Source: Prinia subflava
Lineage: Eukaryota > Chordata > Aves > Passeriformes > Cisticolidae
Direction of reading: 5' to 3'
Length of the DNA stretch: 64,000 nt
Assembly (NCBI RefSeq): GCF_021018805.1
Contig: NW_026960607.1
Coordinates: 4,218,501-4,282,500, forward strand
The notes beneath the pieces are model-generated. The model had not been told where the DNA came from. It saw nothing but the letters and a program-made list of their open reading frames with translations, and searched no databases. Position 1 is the stretch's first letter; each line of letters opens with the position of its first letter. Below, piece after piece: positions 49,377 through 61,090 of the stretch. The position numbers and the translations under genes were made by a program.

Positions 49377-52300
49377 AATATCTTAATAATTATATCTAAA
49401 ATTGTCAAAGTAACATGAAACAAAAAGTGATTCCTGCTACATCTTTCCGTTCTGGAGTTGTGAGCCAGTCAGATCTATGAATTCGGGGTGATTAGGCTAT
49501 TGGGCTTCAATAAGTTATATAAGTTACTAGGCTTCAATACTACCTCTCTTAAAATGAAATGAGAACAAGGCATAAGGGAAAATATTACTTAAATTATCTC
49601 ATCATCAAGACATATATAAGAAAGACTGAAGAGCTTTATGTTGCCAAAAAGATCCTTTTAATTAAGGAAAACAAATCCAGTGATTTCAAGTATTGAATCA
49701 TAATGAAATGCAGTAAAAGAGACAAATTGGCTCCTGTAGATCTAATAGTATGCAAGTCAAGAGAAAGGAAAACATCACAAACTGTGACTGCATTAGCAGC
49801 ATTCACAGTTTAAATAAGAACGATGCATTGCTAGAGTAGTTAATCTACTTCATTGGATATTTATGCATCTTCAGCTCAAGTACAAATGGGAAAACTAGAA
49901 ACCAAGCACATGAACTACTCTTGAGGTGTAGAGCCCATCTGTTCACTGGACAGTAATTCCAAATTAAATACAGTTCAGTGGCCAGAGTTATATAGTGGAA
50001 TTGGTCTTCCACATCTGAATGAATGGGAAACTGGAGTATCCAAATAGAGACTTAATCCCAATAATGTAAGTGCCTGAAAGAACAAGGTAGATGTGATACT
50101 TGCAGATGAAATTTGGGCATGCAAGTGTTTAGCAGCTCCAGCATAATGACAGCCTATAATGAGTTATGAAGGTCCTGTAGAGCATTAATTTATTGTTTCA
50201 ACAAAAGAACTCCCGTTGATGAATTCTTGAATAAGATGTGGCTGTAAAATGCACTTTTTACAGGGACTGAAAATGCTTGCTCTGATTTAATATGAAGAAT
50301 GAAACCAATAAAGCCATTGCGGTAGTCTACCATTAAGCATTGGAGAATATACAAGCTGTCATATCTTTGATAGTTAGGGTGTGGGGCAGTGCATCCTTAG
50401 AGGAGACATCCTCCCTCTCCATACATGGATGGCGACATGGTGGCCAAGGGCTGTCTGGAATGATGACCTAGATGTCTTGCTGGTATGCATATGTGATTGT
50501 AAATCATTCTCTCTTACTCTACGAATAGTGGAGTCTAGGGCCTCCTGAGCTGTTCTGCATGGTAGTGTATTGCACAACAGGAACTCTCCTTGAGCAGGAA
50601 TGTCTCAAGGTGCTCCTTGAGGCTGAGGGATTCCTTGCTGCAACACAGTCTTGGTAAGTGATTAATAGAACGCTAAACTTGTTTGAAATCTTACCTAAGT
50701 GATAAAAAGGATCAATTGTGAATATATAATCCTTTAGTTATAATCAATTGACCAAGTCTGGGACTAGCAGTGGGTCCATCTGCACCTAGACTCCTGCCTA
50801 AGAAAGAGTTTGGAACTCAAGGGGGTCCTTTCTGAACCTCATGACTCAACAGAATGGTCTCACTTTTGTTGAACCCTGTCTTCTATGCAGTAAATAATCA
50901 AGCTTGCTGTTGAATCTTGTTCAACCACTCTCATGTTTATCACTGAAGTTCGTTAACTCTTTGTTTCACATCAATGCATTCAGAAATCTTGATAATTAAA
51001 ACTCTCTACTTATACAAAAAATAATGCAACTGACTAGACAATACACTTCAGTCTGTTGCATTAAATGAGGCCACTCTTCTGAATCATAGTTTAACTCTTC
51101 CTCTTAAGCTGCTAAATACAATGTAGAAGACAAACAACCCTGTGGGCAAAAATCAGTACAGAATACTTGATATCAAGTATGTATGTATGCTTCTTAACAA
51201 GAAACCCAAGACATGAAAACATTAAAAGCTTTGGTAATACCTAACTTACCTTTTCTGTTAGATCATAAGTGTTGCTCAGGAGCAGGACATTCATCATGGA
51301 TTGTCATGATAACTATTTTTTTTTCAGTTTTGTAAAATCTGTTCATTTTTATTTGTTGTTTATTTTCTTTGTGAAGAAAACACACATTAGGAACTGTATG
51401 ATAGAGTGAAAGTTCACAAGATGGAAAACAGTACACGTACCAAAGTGTGCTTACCATAGCATTGTTTTGCTCAGTTTCTTTTTTCTTTTTAAAATTTTAT
51501 TACTTGTTTTTGGTGGTAGGCAGCTTTTTTATACCTTTTTGTTGAAATGTTCAGTGTTTTCATAGGATTGGTCATTGTGAGTGAGCTACCAAAACACCAT
51601 TGTATTTACAATCCAGGAGTAAAAGCTCAGAGAAGACAACAGTTGGTGTAATATTTCTAATGTGAATTCTGGTATGAGAACAGAGAACAAACTGGCAGCG
51701 GGAGGGATAAGGAGATCTCATGTCTTCTTAAATGTGAGTAAGAGATATTCCACACACTTGTAAGTGGGGAACCAGTGCAACATCTTCACATCATGCGTAG
51801 AACATGAAGATACATAGGTCTGAGTTAAAATCGTATGAGAGGCAATTTGAAGTGCAGTGCTTGTCAGCACGGTGTTTCAAGGATAAAAGAAGAGGGAAGC
51901 TAGCAGGAGACATGATATTTCACAGTCACGATTCTAAATTACCAAGACAGTTTTCCTGTTAGAAAATCCTTACATATGTGGATTTATGTGTGTCGTGTTT
52001 CAGTGGTATGTTAATATACGCATTGTATCTCTATTGAAATGCTTTTCAAACTGCTAATAAGGACACTTCAGCAGGTAACACCTTCACTACATAAGGTACA
52101 CTTTTTATATTAGCACAGCAAGGATTACTCAGTTCTCTTCAGAGCAGACCTTGAATTACTACACACGGCAAATATTTCCTTACAGACACATATCCTCTAG
52201 TCCTCAGTTTGAAGTGATTTATTTCACAACAAAACAATAGTTTTTTTGCATTTTGGCCCTTAGGCTCTCAGCAGACATTTGTAGAATGAGAGAAAACAAA

Positions 52301-55300
52301 CGTCTGGGTTATACAAAGTTAATAAAACCAGATGCTATTAAGAGCTCACTGTATCAGTATTCCATGCACTAACATGAGCACTGATTTATATTGTTTCAAG
52401 AAGAAGGAAAAGGAAGAAGCTAGTGTTGGGATGAAATGGAAAAAAATGCATAACTGGGCTTAAAATTTAGAAGGTTTATTTATGAAAAATATGATAAATT
52501 AATTCTTTGTATTAAAAACACTTTGTGTAGAGATGTCTCTATTCCAAGAAGCATTGTGAAGAAACCCATCAATCCCTCACAGGTGTAGGGCTATGATGGT
52601 GATCACATACATGAGGACATCACTTGCATAATTTGGCAAAGTAAAACTGGCTCATTAATGATCAGCAATCATGGTCAAAATGACAAACTAGAGTTATGCC
52701 TTAATATTATCATTCAGGTAATTGGACATTCCCTGTTAACATGGTGGGTTCAGGCAATGGGCAATATGCTTTTCTGTTGTTGAATGTATAGCAAGGAAAC
52801 ATGACATGAATTTGGTAGAGTTTTTAATTTGGCAGAGTTTTTACTCAGAGGAGGGAAAATAACAAGGAAAGCAGCCTTTGTCTTTCTCCTGTAGAATCTC
52901 CATGGCCGTTCTTCGTGATGTGAAATAGCTCTACCTTTCTGCCTTCTCTCTTACCTCCTTCTGAACACATGTAAACTCACGCTTTAAAGACCTAGCAGCA
53001 TAGCAAACAGCAGGCTAGGGGAGCAATCCAGTAAAGCTGGAATAAGTGGCTGGCTTCTGGGTTGAGGGGTTTTGGTTTAACAAACACCTTTTTTTTGGTC
53101 TTGGGGATGTGTATTTCTAGCACTGCTTCACTGTGCTTTGCTTTTATCCAAAGTCCAGTGAGAGCTTCAATGTGAACAAATTTGATGCATTTTTTATTTC
53201 ATCTTGAAGAAAATCTTCAATGCATAAGTAATTACAGTGGAAAGGAGACTATTTTTCTAAAAGTACAAATTGAAAAGTAATGAAAATGATGATGTTGCAA
53301 ACTTGTAGATTCACTAAATGTTAGGACGACTTTTTCTCTCTTTTTTTGTCTGTTATCTCTGTGACTAATGCACTTGTCTAATCAAAACATTAAACTTCCA
53401 TTCCTTTTTCTGCCTGAAGGGATTAAAAGTTGTGTTTCTTATTTAGCTTAACTACCAGGTCAGATCTGAGAAAGCACTAGCTTAGTCCTTCCCATTTTGA
53501 GATGTTCTCCTGGAAAGTAGACTTGGTTACCAAGATAGCTGTTTTCATCTTAGTGAAAGAAGGAAAAATGGAAATCAAGAGAACTCTAAATCTTTGCCTG
53601 TGGGGTAACTGCTTCACTCTGTGTTTTGTAGCTGGCTTGAGTTACTTTTGCCATATGTCTGCTGGAGGTTTCCCCCTTCATTTTCTCCTCCAGACTGAGC
53701 TGAATTCCTGCTACTCTTGTGAGGACACCAGTGATTGGTGACAGCTGGAGAAGGGGGTAGACATAAATTTATAGAACATCCAGATTTGTTGGCAGTCTAA
53801 GAAGTAAACTGATCTTGCTCAGCACGTCAGTCATATATTTAATAATGCTTATACTGGGAGGCTTGGGAATACCTGAGAGTCACTTTTGGTCAGCACATCT
53901 TACCAGGGTGTGAACTGGCAGCGTACCACATTCTGTGAGTATGGCAACAGCTCTCACCATGATGTTTGTTATTTTCACACCATGAAATTTGTTAATTTTT
54001 AATAGAGGAATGGTTTTGTTGCTGCCTTTCATTTCATGAATCAAGCCTGCAAAATCCGACTCAAATTTATTACTATCTTTGGGAAAGCTAATGTCATATT
54101 GTTATGTAAATCTGAATTTTATTGCAAAAGTTATAATTAACTACTCATTATAACTTTCCCCTGCTTAATTCCCTAATTTTATATTTTGCCTTAAATAATG
54201 TACATACCAGGAATTATTCTTTCTTGTCTTTTGCTTGCCATGCCCTCCACGTTAAATGTGGTTTCATATATTTATTTTTAAGCTGAGAATTTGACAAAGA
54301 ATTTTTGTGACATGTAGCTGCAGATGTTTGTTGCTCACATAGAAAATGTTTGTAAATAAAATTAATTTTGACATTTAAAAGGATTAAACCAGAAAAGTTT
54401 ACTCTTGTATTTCAATTCTGTGGTTCTGAACTCATAGAGCTGCTTTCAGGACCTTCTTCAGCACAAACTCTTCCTCGACTTTAATATCTCTTTAAAACTC
54501 TAAATATACTTACTAGGTGCAAATAGACTGCATATTGATGTCCAAGGAAAAAAATCCAGGTATAGTAAGCAAAGAACTCAGACACATTTGGTCCTAATAA
54601 ATTACTCTGGTGTGTGGTTCTTGGTTGTGTTAGCCATATGGAATCACAGCAGCTGCAGTTACAGAGTTGTTAATGTGCTTAAGATGTGAAGGAATCTAAA
54701 AATTTTCCTAGAGAAAGCCGCAAGCGCCCTGTAAACAAGTAATTCTACTGATGTTAAGTGATACAGGAGCAGCAATTGTAACTCGCCTTTCCCACTGACA
54801 TACTGATGCTCTGCTCTCCTGAGGCATTCACTCTGAAGAAATTGCTCTGCAATGGGAAACTGAGCTCATCTTTTTATATTAACTTCCCTGAATTAATTGC
54901 CTACTATGCATCTTCTCTTTAGTGCACATCTTTTTTCCAGTTAAACATTACTGTTCAAATGTCAGCCTGCCCCTTGGTTTTTGTTGGTAGCAGGCCTCAT
55001 TATTCACTCAGTATCAATCATCCATGTAAGTTTAAGGTGTTTTTCTCTTTTAAATTTTGTGTTCCACTGGACTCATGAGATCAGTAGCCTTTACTAGACC
55101 CTGGTGATTAGTCCACTTATGCAGAGCAATGAGCAAAGGTTTCATAGTACTGCCCCTGCCTGGGACTTCAAGATCCTAGGTGGGTGGAAGACTTGCGGAA
55201 GGAGTCTTCATTCCTGCATGTGTGTTCTTACTGATACAGTTTTATGAAAAATCATTCTGCAGATGACAAGAAACAACACCCAAATACTTTCTTTGGAAGG

Positions 55301-56315
55301 GAGGAAGGGATGTATTTTGATATAGTGAGCAGTCATGAAAGTGTGTTAAGATGGTGAGGCAAAACAGCAATAATTGAGGCTGCTGTAGCTCCATTTTCAA
55401 TTTTATTTTCAGGGCAAAGAAATTGCTGTTAGAAGCCTGAATAGGTGAAATCTCAATAAGAAGAAAAAAAAAAAAAAAAAGGCAAGATAAAAATTGCAAA
55501 GAGTGAATGTACCTGTGTATAGCTGAGAATTAAGAGAATTTTTAAGCTAGTGCCAGAAGGTGAGAGAATTTTGAGCAGCTTTATTTCCTTTAAATTATTT
55601 ATCAGAAAAGGAGAAGAAATACATAACAAGCAGATACAACTTTAGAAAACCTCTCACGTTTTTATCTTCAGGTCATACACCATGACCCAGAAAAAAAGAA
55701 AAAATAGTTCAATCTGCTTGAGTGAGCTCCATAATACAGAGATATCTGCTTAATGTTTTGATCATGATGAAGGTGGTGCTTGTTTAGACACTTGCCCTTA
55801 TGGAAAGACTTGATGGTCTTCAATCTTTACAGTGGACCTGTCTGGAGAAGTTTGAGGCTTGTACTACCAGTCCCTCCACACTGCAGCTCAGGCTGATGTT
55901 TTCTTTAATTTCAAGATGTGTCAATTGAGCACAACTAGTAAAAAAACAAGACAAAAAAAAGTCTGTGTGTCTTCTTTCTGCTCTTTCTGTCTCTTAAGAC
56001 ATGGAGGCATTATTTAAATCAACCTGGAATGGTTTATTCTGGTGGTGAAACCTTGATGTAGATAGGTAAATAGCAGATGTATTATGAAAATTTGGTCTGA
56101 TTGTTTCATCCCACTCTGGACCGCTGCCTCATGTGAAATACAAAGTTATGTTTCGTGTCAGGGAAATGAAGAAAATCTGTGTAATTGTAGTTGTGGAACA
56201 CGGCCATGGGACAGTTATAAAGATGAGTTCTAATAAACAACTGAGGAAAGCATGGAAGGAAGTTTTTGAATAAATCTTTTGCTTGCAATTACCTATTATA
56301 AGTCTCAAGCTATTC
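49377..56315. other. Unique AT-rich DNA, no gene seen
   Basis: Nearly 7 kb without a recognised gene or repeat family. A moderately GC-balanced patch at about 50360-50640 has a 67-codon minus-strand frame without a motif. An 18-base A run lies at about 55463-55480. A good minus-strand donor at about 51250 has stops in all three frames upstream, so it does not mark a coding exon. Confidence 0.58.
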
Positions 56316-56933
56316 TGTAATAAGTGTCTTATAATTATAACCTTAGAAGCTTGCTTTGTATTAAAGAATTTTAAACTGTAGTTTTAGAATGTAAAAAGGC
56401 TTTTAGACAAAAGAAGGAAGTAAGGAGGGGGCTCAGGCCTTCACAGAAGGTGGGAAAACATCCCGGACACGAAGACAAGACTTCAGCTCACTGATTTATG
56501 GCTCCTGGAGAAGGAAACTAGACATCACTATTGGAGATTGATGGACCTGAGAATAGAGATGGGACCCCCACATCTGGAAGCCAGATCCCACCATCTGGAA
56601 AAACATATCCTGGATGTACATCCTGGAGTATTGAAATATCGAAATAGATCACAATGGTCTATAGAATTATACAGGACAAAATATGAATTTATGGCTATTA
56701 AGTATTGAATTGTGACGCTAAAACTAGAAATGGAAACTGCTGAGAAAGCCTATGAATATGTATGAATATAGCAAATAAAATACCAGCAAGTCCAGTAATG
56801 AGTGTGCAGTCGGAAGGGAAAACCCCTACCACTGTACCCAGCGCTACCTTTGCTCACACTTTATCACATTAATTAATTAATTATTAAATTGCTGCTTGAT
56901 ATATTAGCCGTGTCAAGCGTCTCATTTCTAACA
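56316..56933 (+). mobile_element. Probable solo LTR, about 620 bp
   Basis: It starts near TGTAATAAGTG and ends CTCATTTCTAACA. An ATTAAA signal in 'ttattaaattgctgcttg' lies about 50 bases from the end, preceded by 'cccctaccactgtacccagc', a U3/R-type block in otherwise AT-rich DNA. No target duplication was seen, so the left border is tentative. Confidence 0.66.
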
Positions 56934-57254
56934 CTCAGGACCTTAGTTTGTTAAGCTAAGACATTCAAACTCAGACCTATTTTCAAACGTGAAATGAGAA
57001 GCAGGGCACAACGTGGATTCTAAGCGATGGAGAGACGTGTTGTCCTGTGCTCCCGTCCCCCGCCCCATTCTCCGTGCTGAACTAAAGGCTGAGAGATGCC
57101 ATTTCTGCACAGCTCTCCGACGGGAAGGGGAGAATCCGGGAGACCACTCCGCTTTTTAACGCGAGGAGAAATAAACATGCAAATAATCCCCCTGCCCCCC
57201 CTATCCCGGGGACTCCACGCACGATTTCTATACTTGCAACAAACTGATTTTTAA

Positions 57255-57870
57255 GGCTGTTCCACGGGGAAAGCAGCAGGCAGGGGAGGAGAACGGAGGG
57301 CAGCGCTCTGACCGCGCGGGCTGCCCGCGAGCGGCCAGGGCGGGGCCGCGGGGTGACGCCATGGGGCGTGGCGGGGGCGTGGCGCGGCGGCGGTGCCGCG
57401 CCGAGCGGGCGCGGGATGGAGCGGGGGGCGCGGCTGGATCCGCTGTCCTGGCAGCCGGCTTCCTGAGGAACCTGGCTCGCCGCCGGTGAGTGCCCGGGGG
57501 GCGGTTCGGCTTTGCTCGGCTCTGGGCCTGGCCCGGCGTGGGGCGGCTCGGCACCTGCGGGGTCCTGGCGGGTACGAGTGCTGCCCCCTTTTTTTTTTTT
57601 TTTTTTTTTTTTTCTTTCGGCGGATGATTTGGATTGGTTGGTCTGGTGATATTTTTTGTGTTGTTTTGGGGTTTTTCGGGGGAGAAGCGTATCAGGGCAC
57701 CCGCGCTTGCTGGCGCTGCTGCCGCCGTCCCCTCGGCCGGTGCCGGGTGCGGGCACAGGGTGAAGGTTCCCGTCGGCTCCGTCGGGCCGGCGCTTGGGCA
57801 GCAGCGGCCGCGGCTATCGCGGTCTCTCAGGGGGGATTTCACACCCTCCCTCACCGAACACCACCGTAAA
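57255..57870 (+). promoter_or_regulatory. CpG island promoter
   Basis: The base composition changes abruptly from AT-rich to strongly GC- and CpG-rich. The core at 57310-57420 contains a GC box (GGGCGGGGCC), two GGGCGTGG KLF/SP-type sites and a TGACGCC half-CRE-like site, with no TATA box: the pattern of a TATA-less vertebrate housekeeping-type promoter. A consensus splice donor (CCGgtgagtg) at 57486 points to transcription on the plus strand. A run of 25 T at 57589-57613 interrupts the island. The long frames on both strands here (158, 110, 224 and 230 codons) arise because GC-rich DNA has few stops and are not taken as genes. Confidence 0.8.
57361..57485 (+). other. Putative first exon (coding status unsure)
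   Basis: An ATG in strong Kozak context (GACGCCATGG) at 57361 opens 41 codons plus two bases up to the donor at 57486; the product would be rich in Arg, Gly and Ala and end ...LAAGFLRNLARR. A second ATG at 57416 in another frame stops after 16 codons. The GGGCGTGG promoter motifs lie inside the first half, so the true transcript start may be nearer 57400, which would make this a 5' untranslated exon with translation starting in a later exon outside the window. I cannot name the gene. Confidence 0.35.
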
Positions 57871-58920
57871 TGCCGCTTTAACGATCGCGGTTTCCGAGTA
57901 AGTGTGGCATGTCGTGACAAGAAGGAACCCAGGTTAAAAAAGCCCTGGCGTGGGAACGCAAGCTAACTTGGCCTTCGTTTGTAATTGTGTTTTAAGTAAT
58001 TTTTTTTCAGTTGATGCTCTGTGTGTGGGAAGGTGGATAGAAGTACCAGTCCTTACAAAACGAGACAGTCAAAGCTGTGGAAATGTGAAGTTGTTCAGGT
58101 TCCCACTGCTGTCCGTTGTGTCTTGCTGAGACTATCTGGACAAGGTTCCTCCTAATCTGGCAGTTCTCACTTTTCCTCTATCCCATGCTTTTTGTCCGGA
58201 CTTCTTGAGAGCACAAGCGTCAAATGCCTTCTCTCACTTCATCCCTGTCTTCTTCTTTCTTGTATTTGCAAGTTGTGGCCAGGAATGAATTGAAAAGAAG
58301 GAAACAGAGCCTTATACTTTAATGCAATTTAAATTGTCTTCATTGCCTAGCAGAAAGGTAATGAACTGCCTTGTATTTCTTCTTCTCAGTTCAAAATACT
58401 GCAAAGTTCATTTATCTTAGTGTGTATGGAGATATATAAATCTGATAGTTTTTTTACTGTGTTTTCTTAAATCCCTCTGACAAGTGCATGGATTGAAGTA
58501 AATAGACAAACTGATGTACTACCTGAGAGAATGAGTTTATTTTGCAGAGCATTTCCTTTTTAATACTGAACAGCTAATATGTATTTTGCCACACTACTTC
58601 ATTAAAAAGTTGGGAGCTAATTAGCTGTTTCTTATAGCAAGAGTTCCCGATTTTAATTAGAGTTCCTGTCTTTAAGTTTAAACTGATTAAAGCAGTGCCA
58701 AAGCCATTCTGCTTATTTTTGATGTTTGTTTAAAAAAAGGGGGAAAAATGAGTAATTTTAAGCTCTTTGTACTTCATGTTGAAAAACAAACACTTCTGTT
58801 TGGGGTTCTGTCCCTGATTCTGTTGGGTATGGGGGGGTGAGACAATTATGTTTATCTTGTATTAGAGTGAGGGAGTAAGCTAACTAATGGCAGTGAAACT
58901 CGCATGTTTGTTGTTCAAGG
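57486..58920 (+). other. Probable first-intron sequence
   Basis: It follows the splice donor at 57486. The first 380 bases belong to the CpG island and the remainder is AT-rich without a recognised repeat. A possible acceptor ends near 58270 (cttgtatttgcaag), but the sequence after it meets a stop soon in the phase set by the putative first exon. The antisense provirus begins at its right edge. Confidence 0.45.
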
Positions 58921-59575
58921 TGTAATAAATGCCGAGCCAATTCCAAATTAATAAATGATTTTAATAATTTTAGAAAAATCAATGACCAAAATTTCGGGTA
59001 AGCCAACAATCAAAGAATCAGTGTCGAGTCCTGGGAACGGCACTGGGTGAACCTTAGCTACGGCCTCTATCGCACCTCAGCTCCCCCTGTTCACACTTTC
59101 AGTTCTGTGAGTCCAGTTTTTATACAGTTTCTTTAGCAGGACCAAGCATTACTTCATGCTTTCTTTGTCCCTTCAGTTTTCCTTCATGGAGATTCATCCT
59201 TGCTGTTCGGTTGGTTGAATCAGTTTTCCTTCATATTCATGAAGGTTCATCCTTGCTGTTCGGTTAGTTGAATAGTTCTTCCGGGAGGAGGGGGTGAATA
59301 TTGGGTGCGGTTTCTGGGAATCGCGTATTGAGATGCGTGTCCCCGATGGCGGAGCAAGGCCCATCTCGGTGGTAATGGTTGGGTCGTTCGCAATCCCATC
59401 TCCCGAGAGGACCCATCTTCCTTGGACCCTCTCTCCTTTTCTGTTGGTCGTTCTCCGATTCCCCAATCTGTCCACCCCCAGTCCCGTATGATTTTACCAT
59501 TTATTTCAAAAGGCACAACTTGATTTATATTATACATACATTATAAACACGAATTATCCCACATCATTTATCACA
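58921..59575 (-). mobile_element. 3' LTR of the ERV1 provirus, 655 bp
   Basis: On the minus strand it starts TGTGATAAATGATG immediately after the polypurine tract and ends GGCATTTATTACA. A TATA box (GTATAAAAAC, complement near 59115-59126) lies about 200 bases from the end and an ATTAAA signal (complement near 58959-58964) about 40 bases from the end. U3 contains two tandem repeat units of about 50 bp (59173-59219 and 59220-59272). Overlapping open frames of up to 96 codons in U3 are not considered genes. Confidence 0.9.
59173..59272 (-). repeat. Tandem enhancer-like repeat in U3, two units
   Basis: The units are 47 and 53 bp and share 'tcagttttccttcat' and 'ttcatccttgctgttcggtt'. The longer unit carries a 6-bp insertion-like difference and one other change near its end. 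Tandem U3 repeats are a known trait of gammaretroviral LTR enhancers; function here is inferred only. Confidence 0.9.
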
Positions 59576-59590
59576 ATCCTCCCCCTTATA
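59576..59590 (-). other. Polypurine tract
   Basis: On the minus strand the text is AAGGGGGAGGAT, immediately upstream of the LTR start. This is the plus-strand primer site of reverse transcription and fixes the internal/LTR boundary. Confidence 0.85.
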
Positions 59591-59689
59591 ATTTCAACAC
59601 ATAATTTGTGTTCCCCTTTCCCTTACCATTCCCAATTGTTTAAATCTTGCCTGAATGTTACCCCTATGGTTACTCCTTTTTGTCCTTGC

Positions 59690-60250
59690 TCATGCCTCAA
59701 AATTAGCCAATGCAGTTGCTGCCCTGCTTTCCTTTTTTCCCTTTAAATTCATTATCCTTAGTACCTGTATTCCTTGGATGAGGCAAGGTGTTATGCAAGG
59801 CAAGATTATTATTCCGTTAATTGGGCATAGTCTAAAAAGTCCTATTTTCTCCCATCATGTACTTTCCCCGAGTAGTTGTTCCCACCACGAGGTCTGTGAC
59901 CTTGATACCTTTTTAATTCCCGTGGCTTGGTCCCTTACAATTTCCCTGTAACCGTCAATCCCTGTCTGGTATTTAATTCCTTTTAATTTTCTAGGGGCCC
60001 CTTCTTCAGCCAACAAGTAATCTAGTGCTGCCCGATGCTGATATATAAAAACCCCCAATTGAGGATGCTGTTGAGCCAATAACTCAAGGACATCCAGAGT
60101 AAGATTTGAAATGATTTCTACTACAGTTTGCAACCTCAGGAGCCTGTCTTTCACATGGATCGGGGTTTCATATTTCCCATTTGCATCTCGAACTCAAGTT
60201 GCAGGTAACATTTTTTCTGTTAGCCAATCCTTGCTACCCCAATGTTGAGT
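59690..60250 (-). pseudogene. env: Degraded env, transmembrane (TM) subunit
   Basis: The env TM subunit drives membrane fusion. The frame at 59855-60154 contains a heptad-patterned stretch (NLTLDVLELLAQQ) followed by FIYQHRAALDYLLAEEG, matching the position of the coiled coil and the region known in gammaretroviral TM as the immunosuppressive-like domain. The cysteine motif (CX6CC) that usually follows is absent: the frame goes from EEG straight into a GIDGYREIV stretch. After a stop at about 59855 a second frame holds a hydrophobic anchor with Cys (GIIILPCITPCLIQG) and a short tail ending at 59690. A TGA lies upstream near 60195. It is non-functional as read. Confidence 0.8.
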
Positions 60251-61088
60251 TCTATCCCCTTGTTGGGTCCCCTGTTTTAATTCCTTATCAACTGATAAGC
60301 CGCACATTCATTTGTTGTTATCTCCCAAGGGGTTCACATTGTCTCTTTGTTTTGGAAGCAAGTCTGACCGCTTATTCTTAGGCATTGCCTAGCTATTTTC
60401 CCGCCTGATGTGAGCATTTGGTGCCGAGTGCCGTTAAAGGCATAGTACCCATACCTCTTGTCCTTCTGGCGGCTATCCGGGGCTCGGTATGCCGTGGTTT
60501 CCACAGCTTTTTGCTCCTTCTGGATGCTAATTTGAGCTCCCCGAGGCTGACCCACCATTGGGCACACGGCTAGTCTCAGGACCACAAGGATTCCCCATAG
60601 GTGTATCTATCCCTCTGCCTACGTCTCTGCCCACTGGGTTGCTACCAGCGGCAAGGTAATCCATCTTTTCGGCAGCAGGGAAATTCTTCTGGAGTTCCGT
60701 AATTTGGCCAAGCTGCATACCTCCTCTTAAAGGTGCCCCACCTGGATAGTTTCACCGTATCAGCGCTGCAAGGTACCTTATTGGTCCTTTGGCACTCGAT
60801 TGCTAGGACCTGGGCTCTTGAATCCAATTTTCCCTCTATCCCTTTTTGAAATATGCAAAACCACTCAATCGAATTTAATTCCAGTACCCTCAAATCTGTG
60901 GCAAGCCCTAAGATCAAGCTGGTCAGTTCTTGCCCTATTTCATAACACTTATCACACAATCCACTAGGTCTATACCCCAGTCTACAATGCACCACCCAAA
61001 TCTCCTCACAGTAACCACGTTTAAAATTAATACATGGGAAGCATGGACACCCCGGTTGTGAACACCTTATCCAGTTCTCCTCGGTCAC
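60251..61088 (-). pseudogene. env: Env surface-subunit remnant with Cys-rich open frame
   Basis: The region lies between the end of pol and TM, where the receptor-binding surface subunit belongs. The longest frame (60642-61088, 148 codons) is Cys-rich at its start (CSQPGCPCFPC, later CDKCYE and CCRKDG). It begins at a GTG preceded in frame by a TAA, so there is no obvious signal peptide. Short overlapping frames at 60334-60718 continue in other phases, indicating frameshifts. The whole space is only about 840 bp, short for a gammaretroviral SU, so deletion is likely. Assignment rests mainly on position; similarity to known SU was not recognised. Confidence 0.5.
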
Positions 61089-61090
61089 TT

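Noticed and set aside
51244..51310. Strong minus-strand splice donor (gtaagt) as an exon edge
   Set aside because: All three frames contain stops just upstream on that strand and the apparent acceptor lies in an A run rather than a pyrimidine tract.
57082..57920. Minus-strand frames of 224 and 230 codons over the CpG island
   Set aside because: They overlap in different frames, owe their length to low stop frequency in GC-rich DNA, include a lysine run encoded by the T tract, and have no domain-like composition. The splice donor supports the other strand.
59194..59537. Three overlapping minus-strand frames of 78-96 codons in the ERV1 LTR
   Set aside because: They run through U3 including the tandem repeat, in three different frames, with no known accessory-protein motif.
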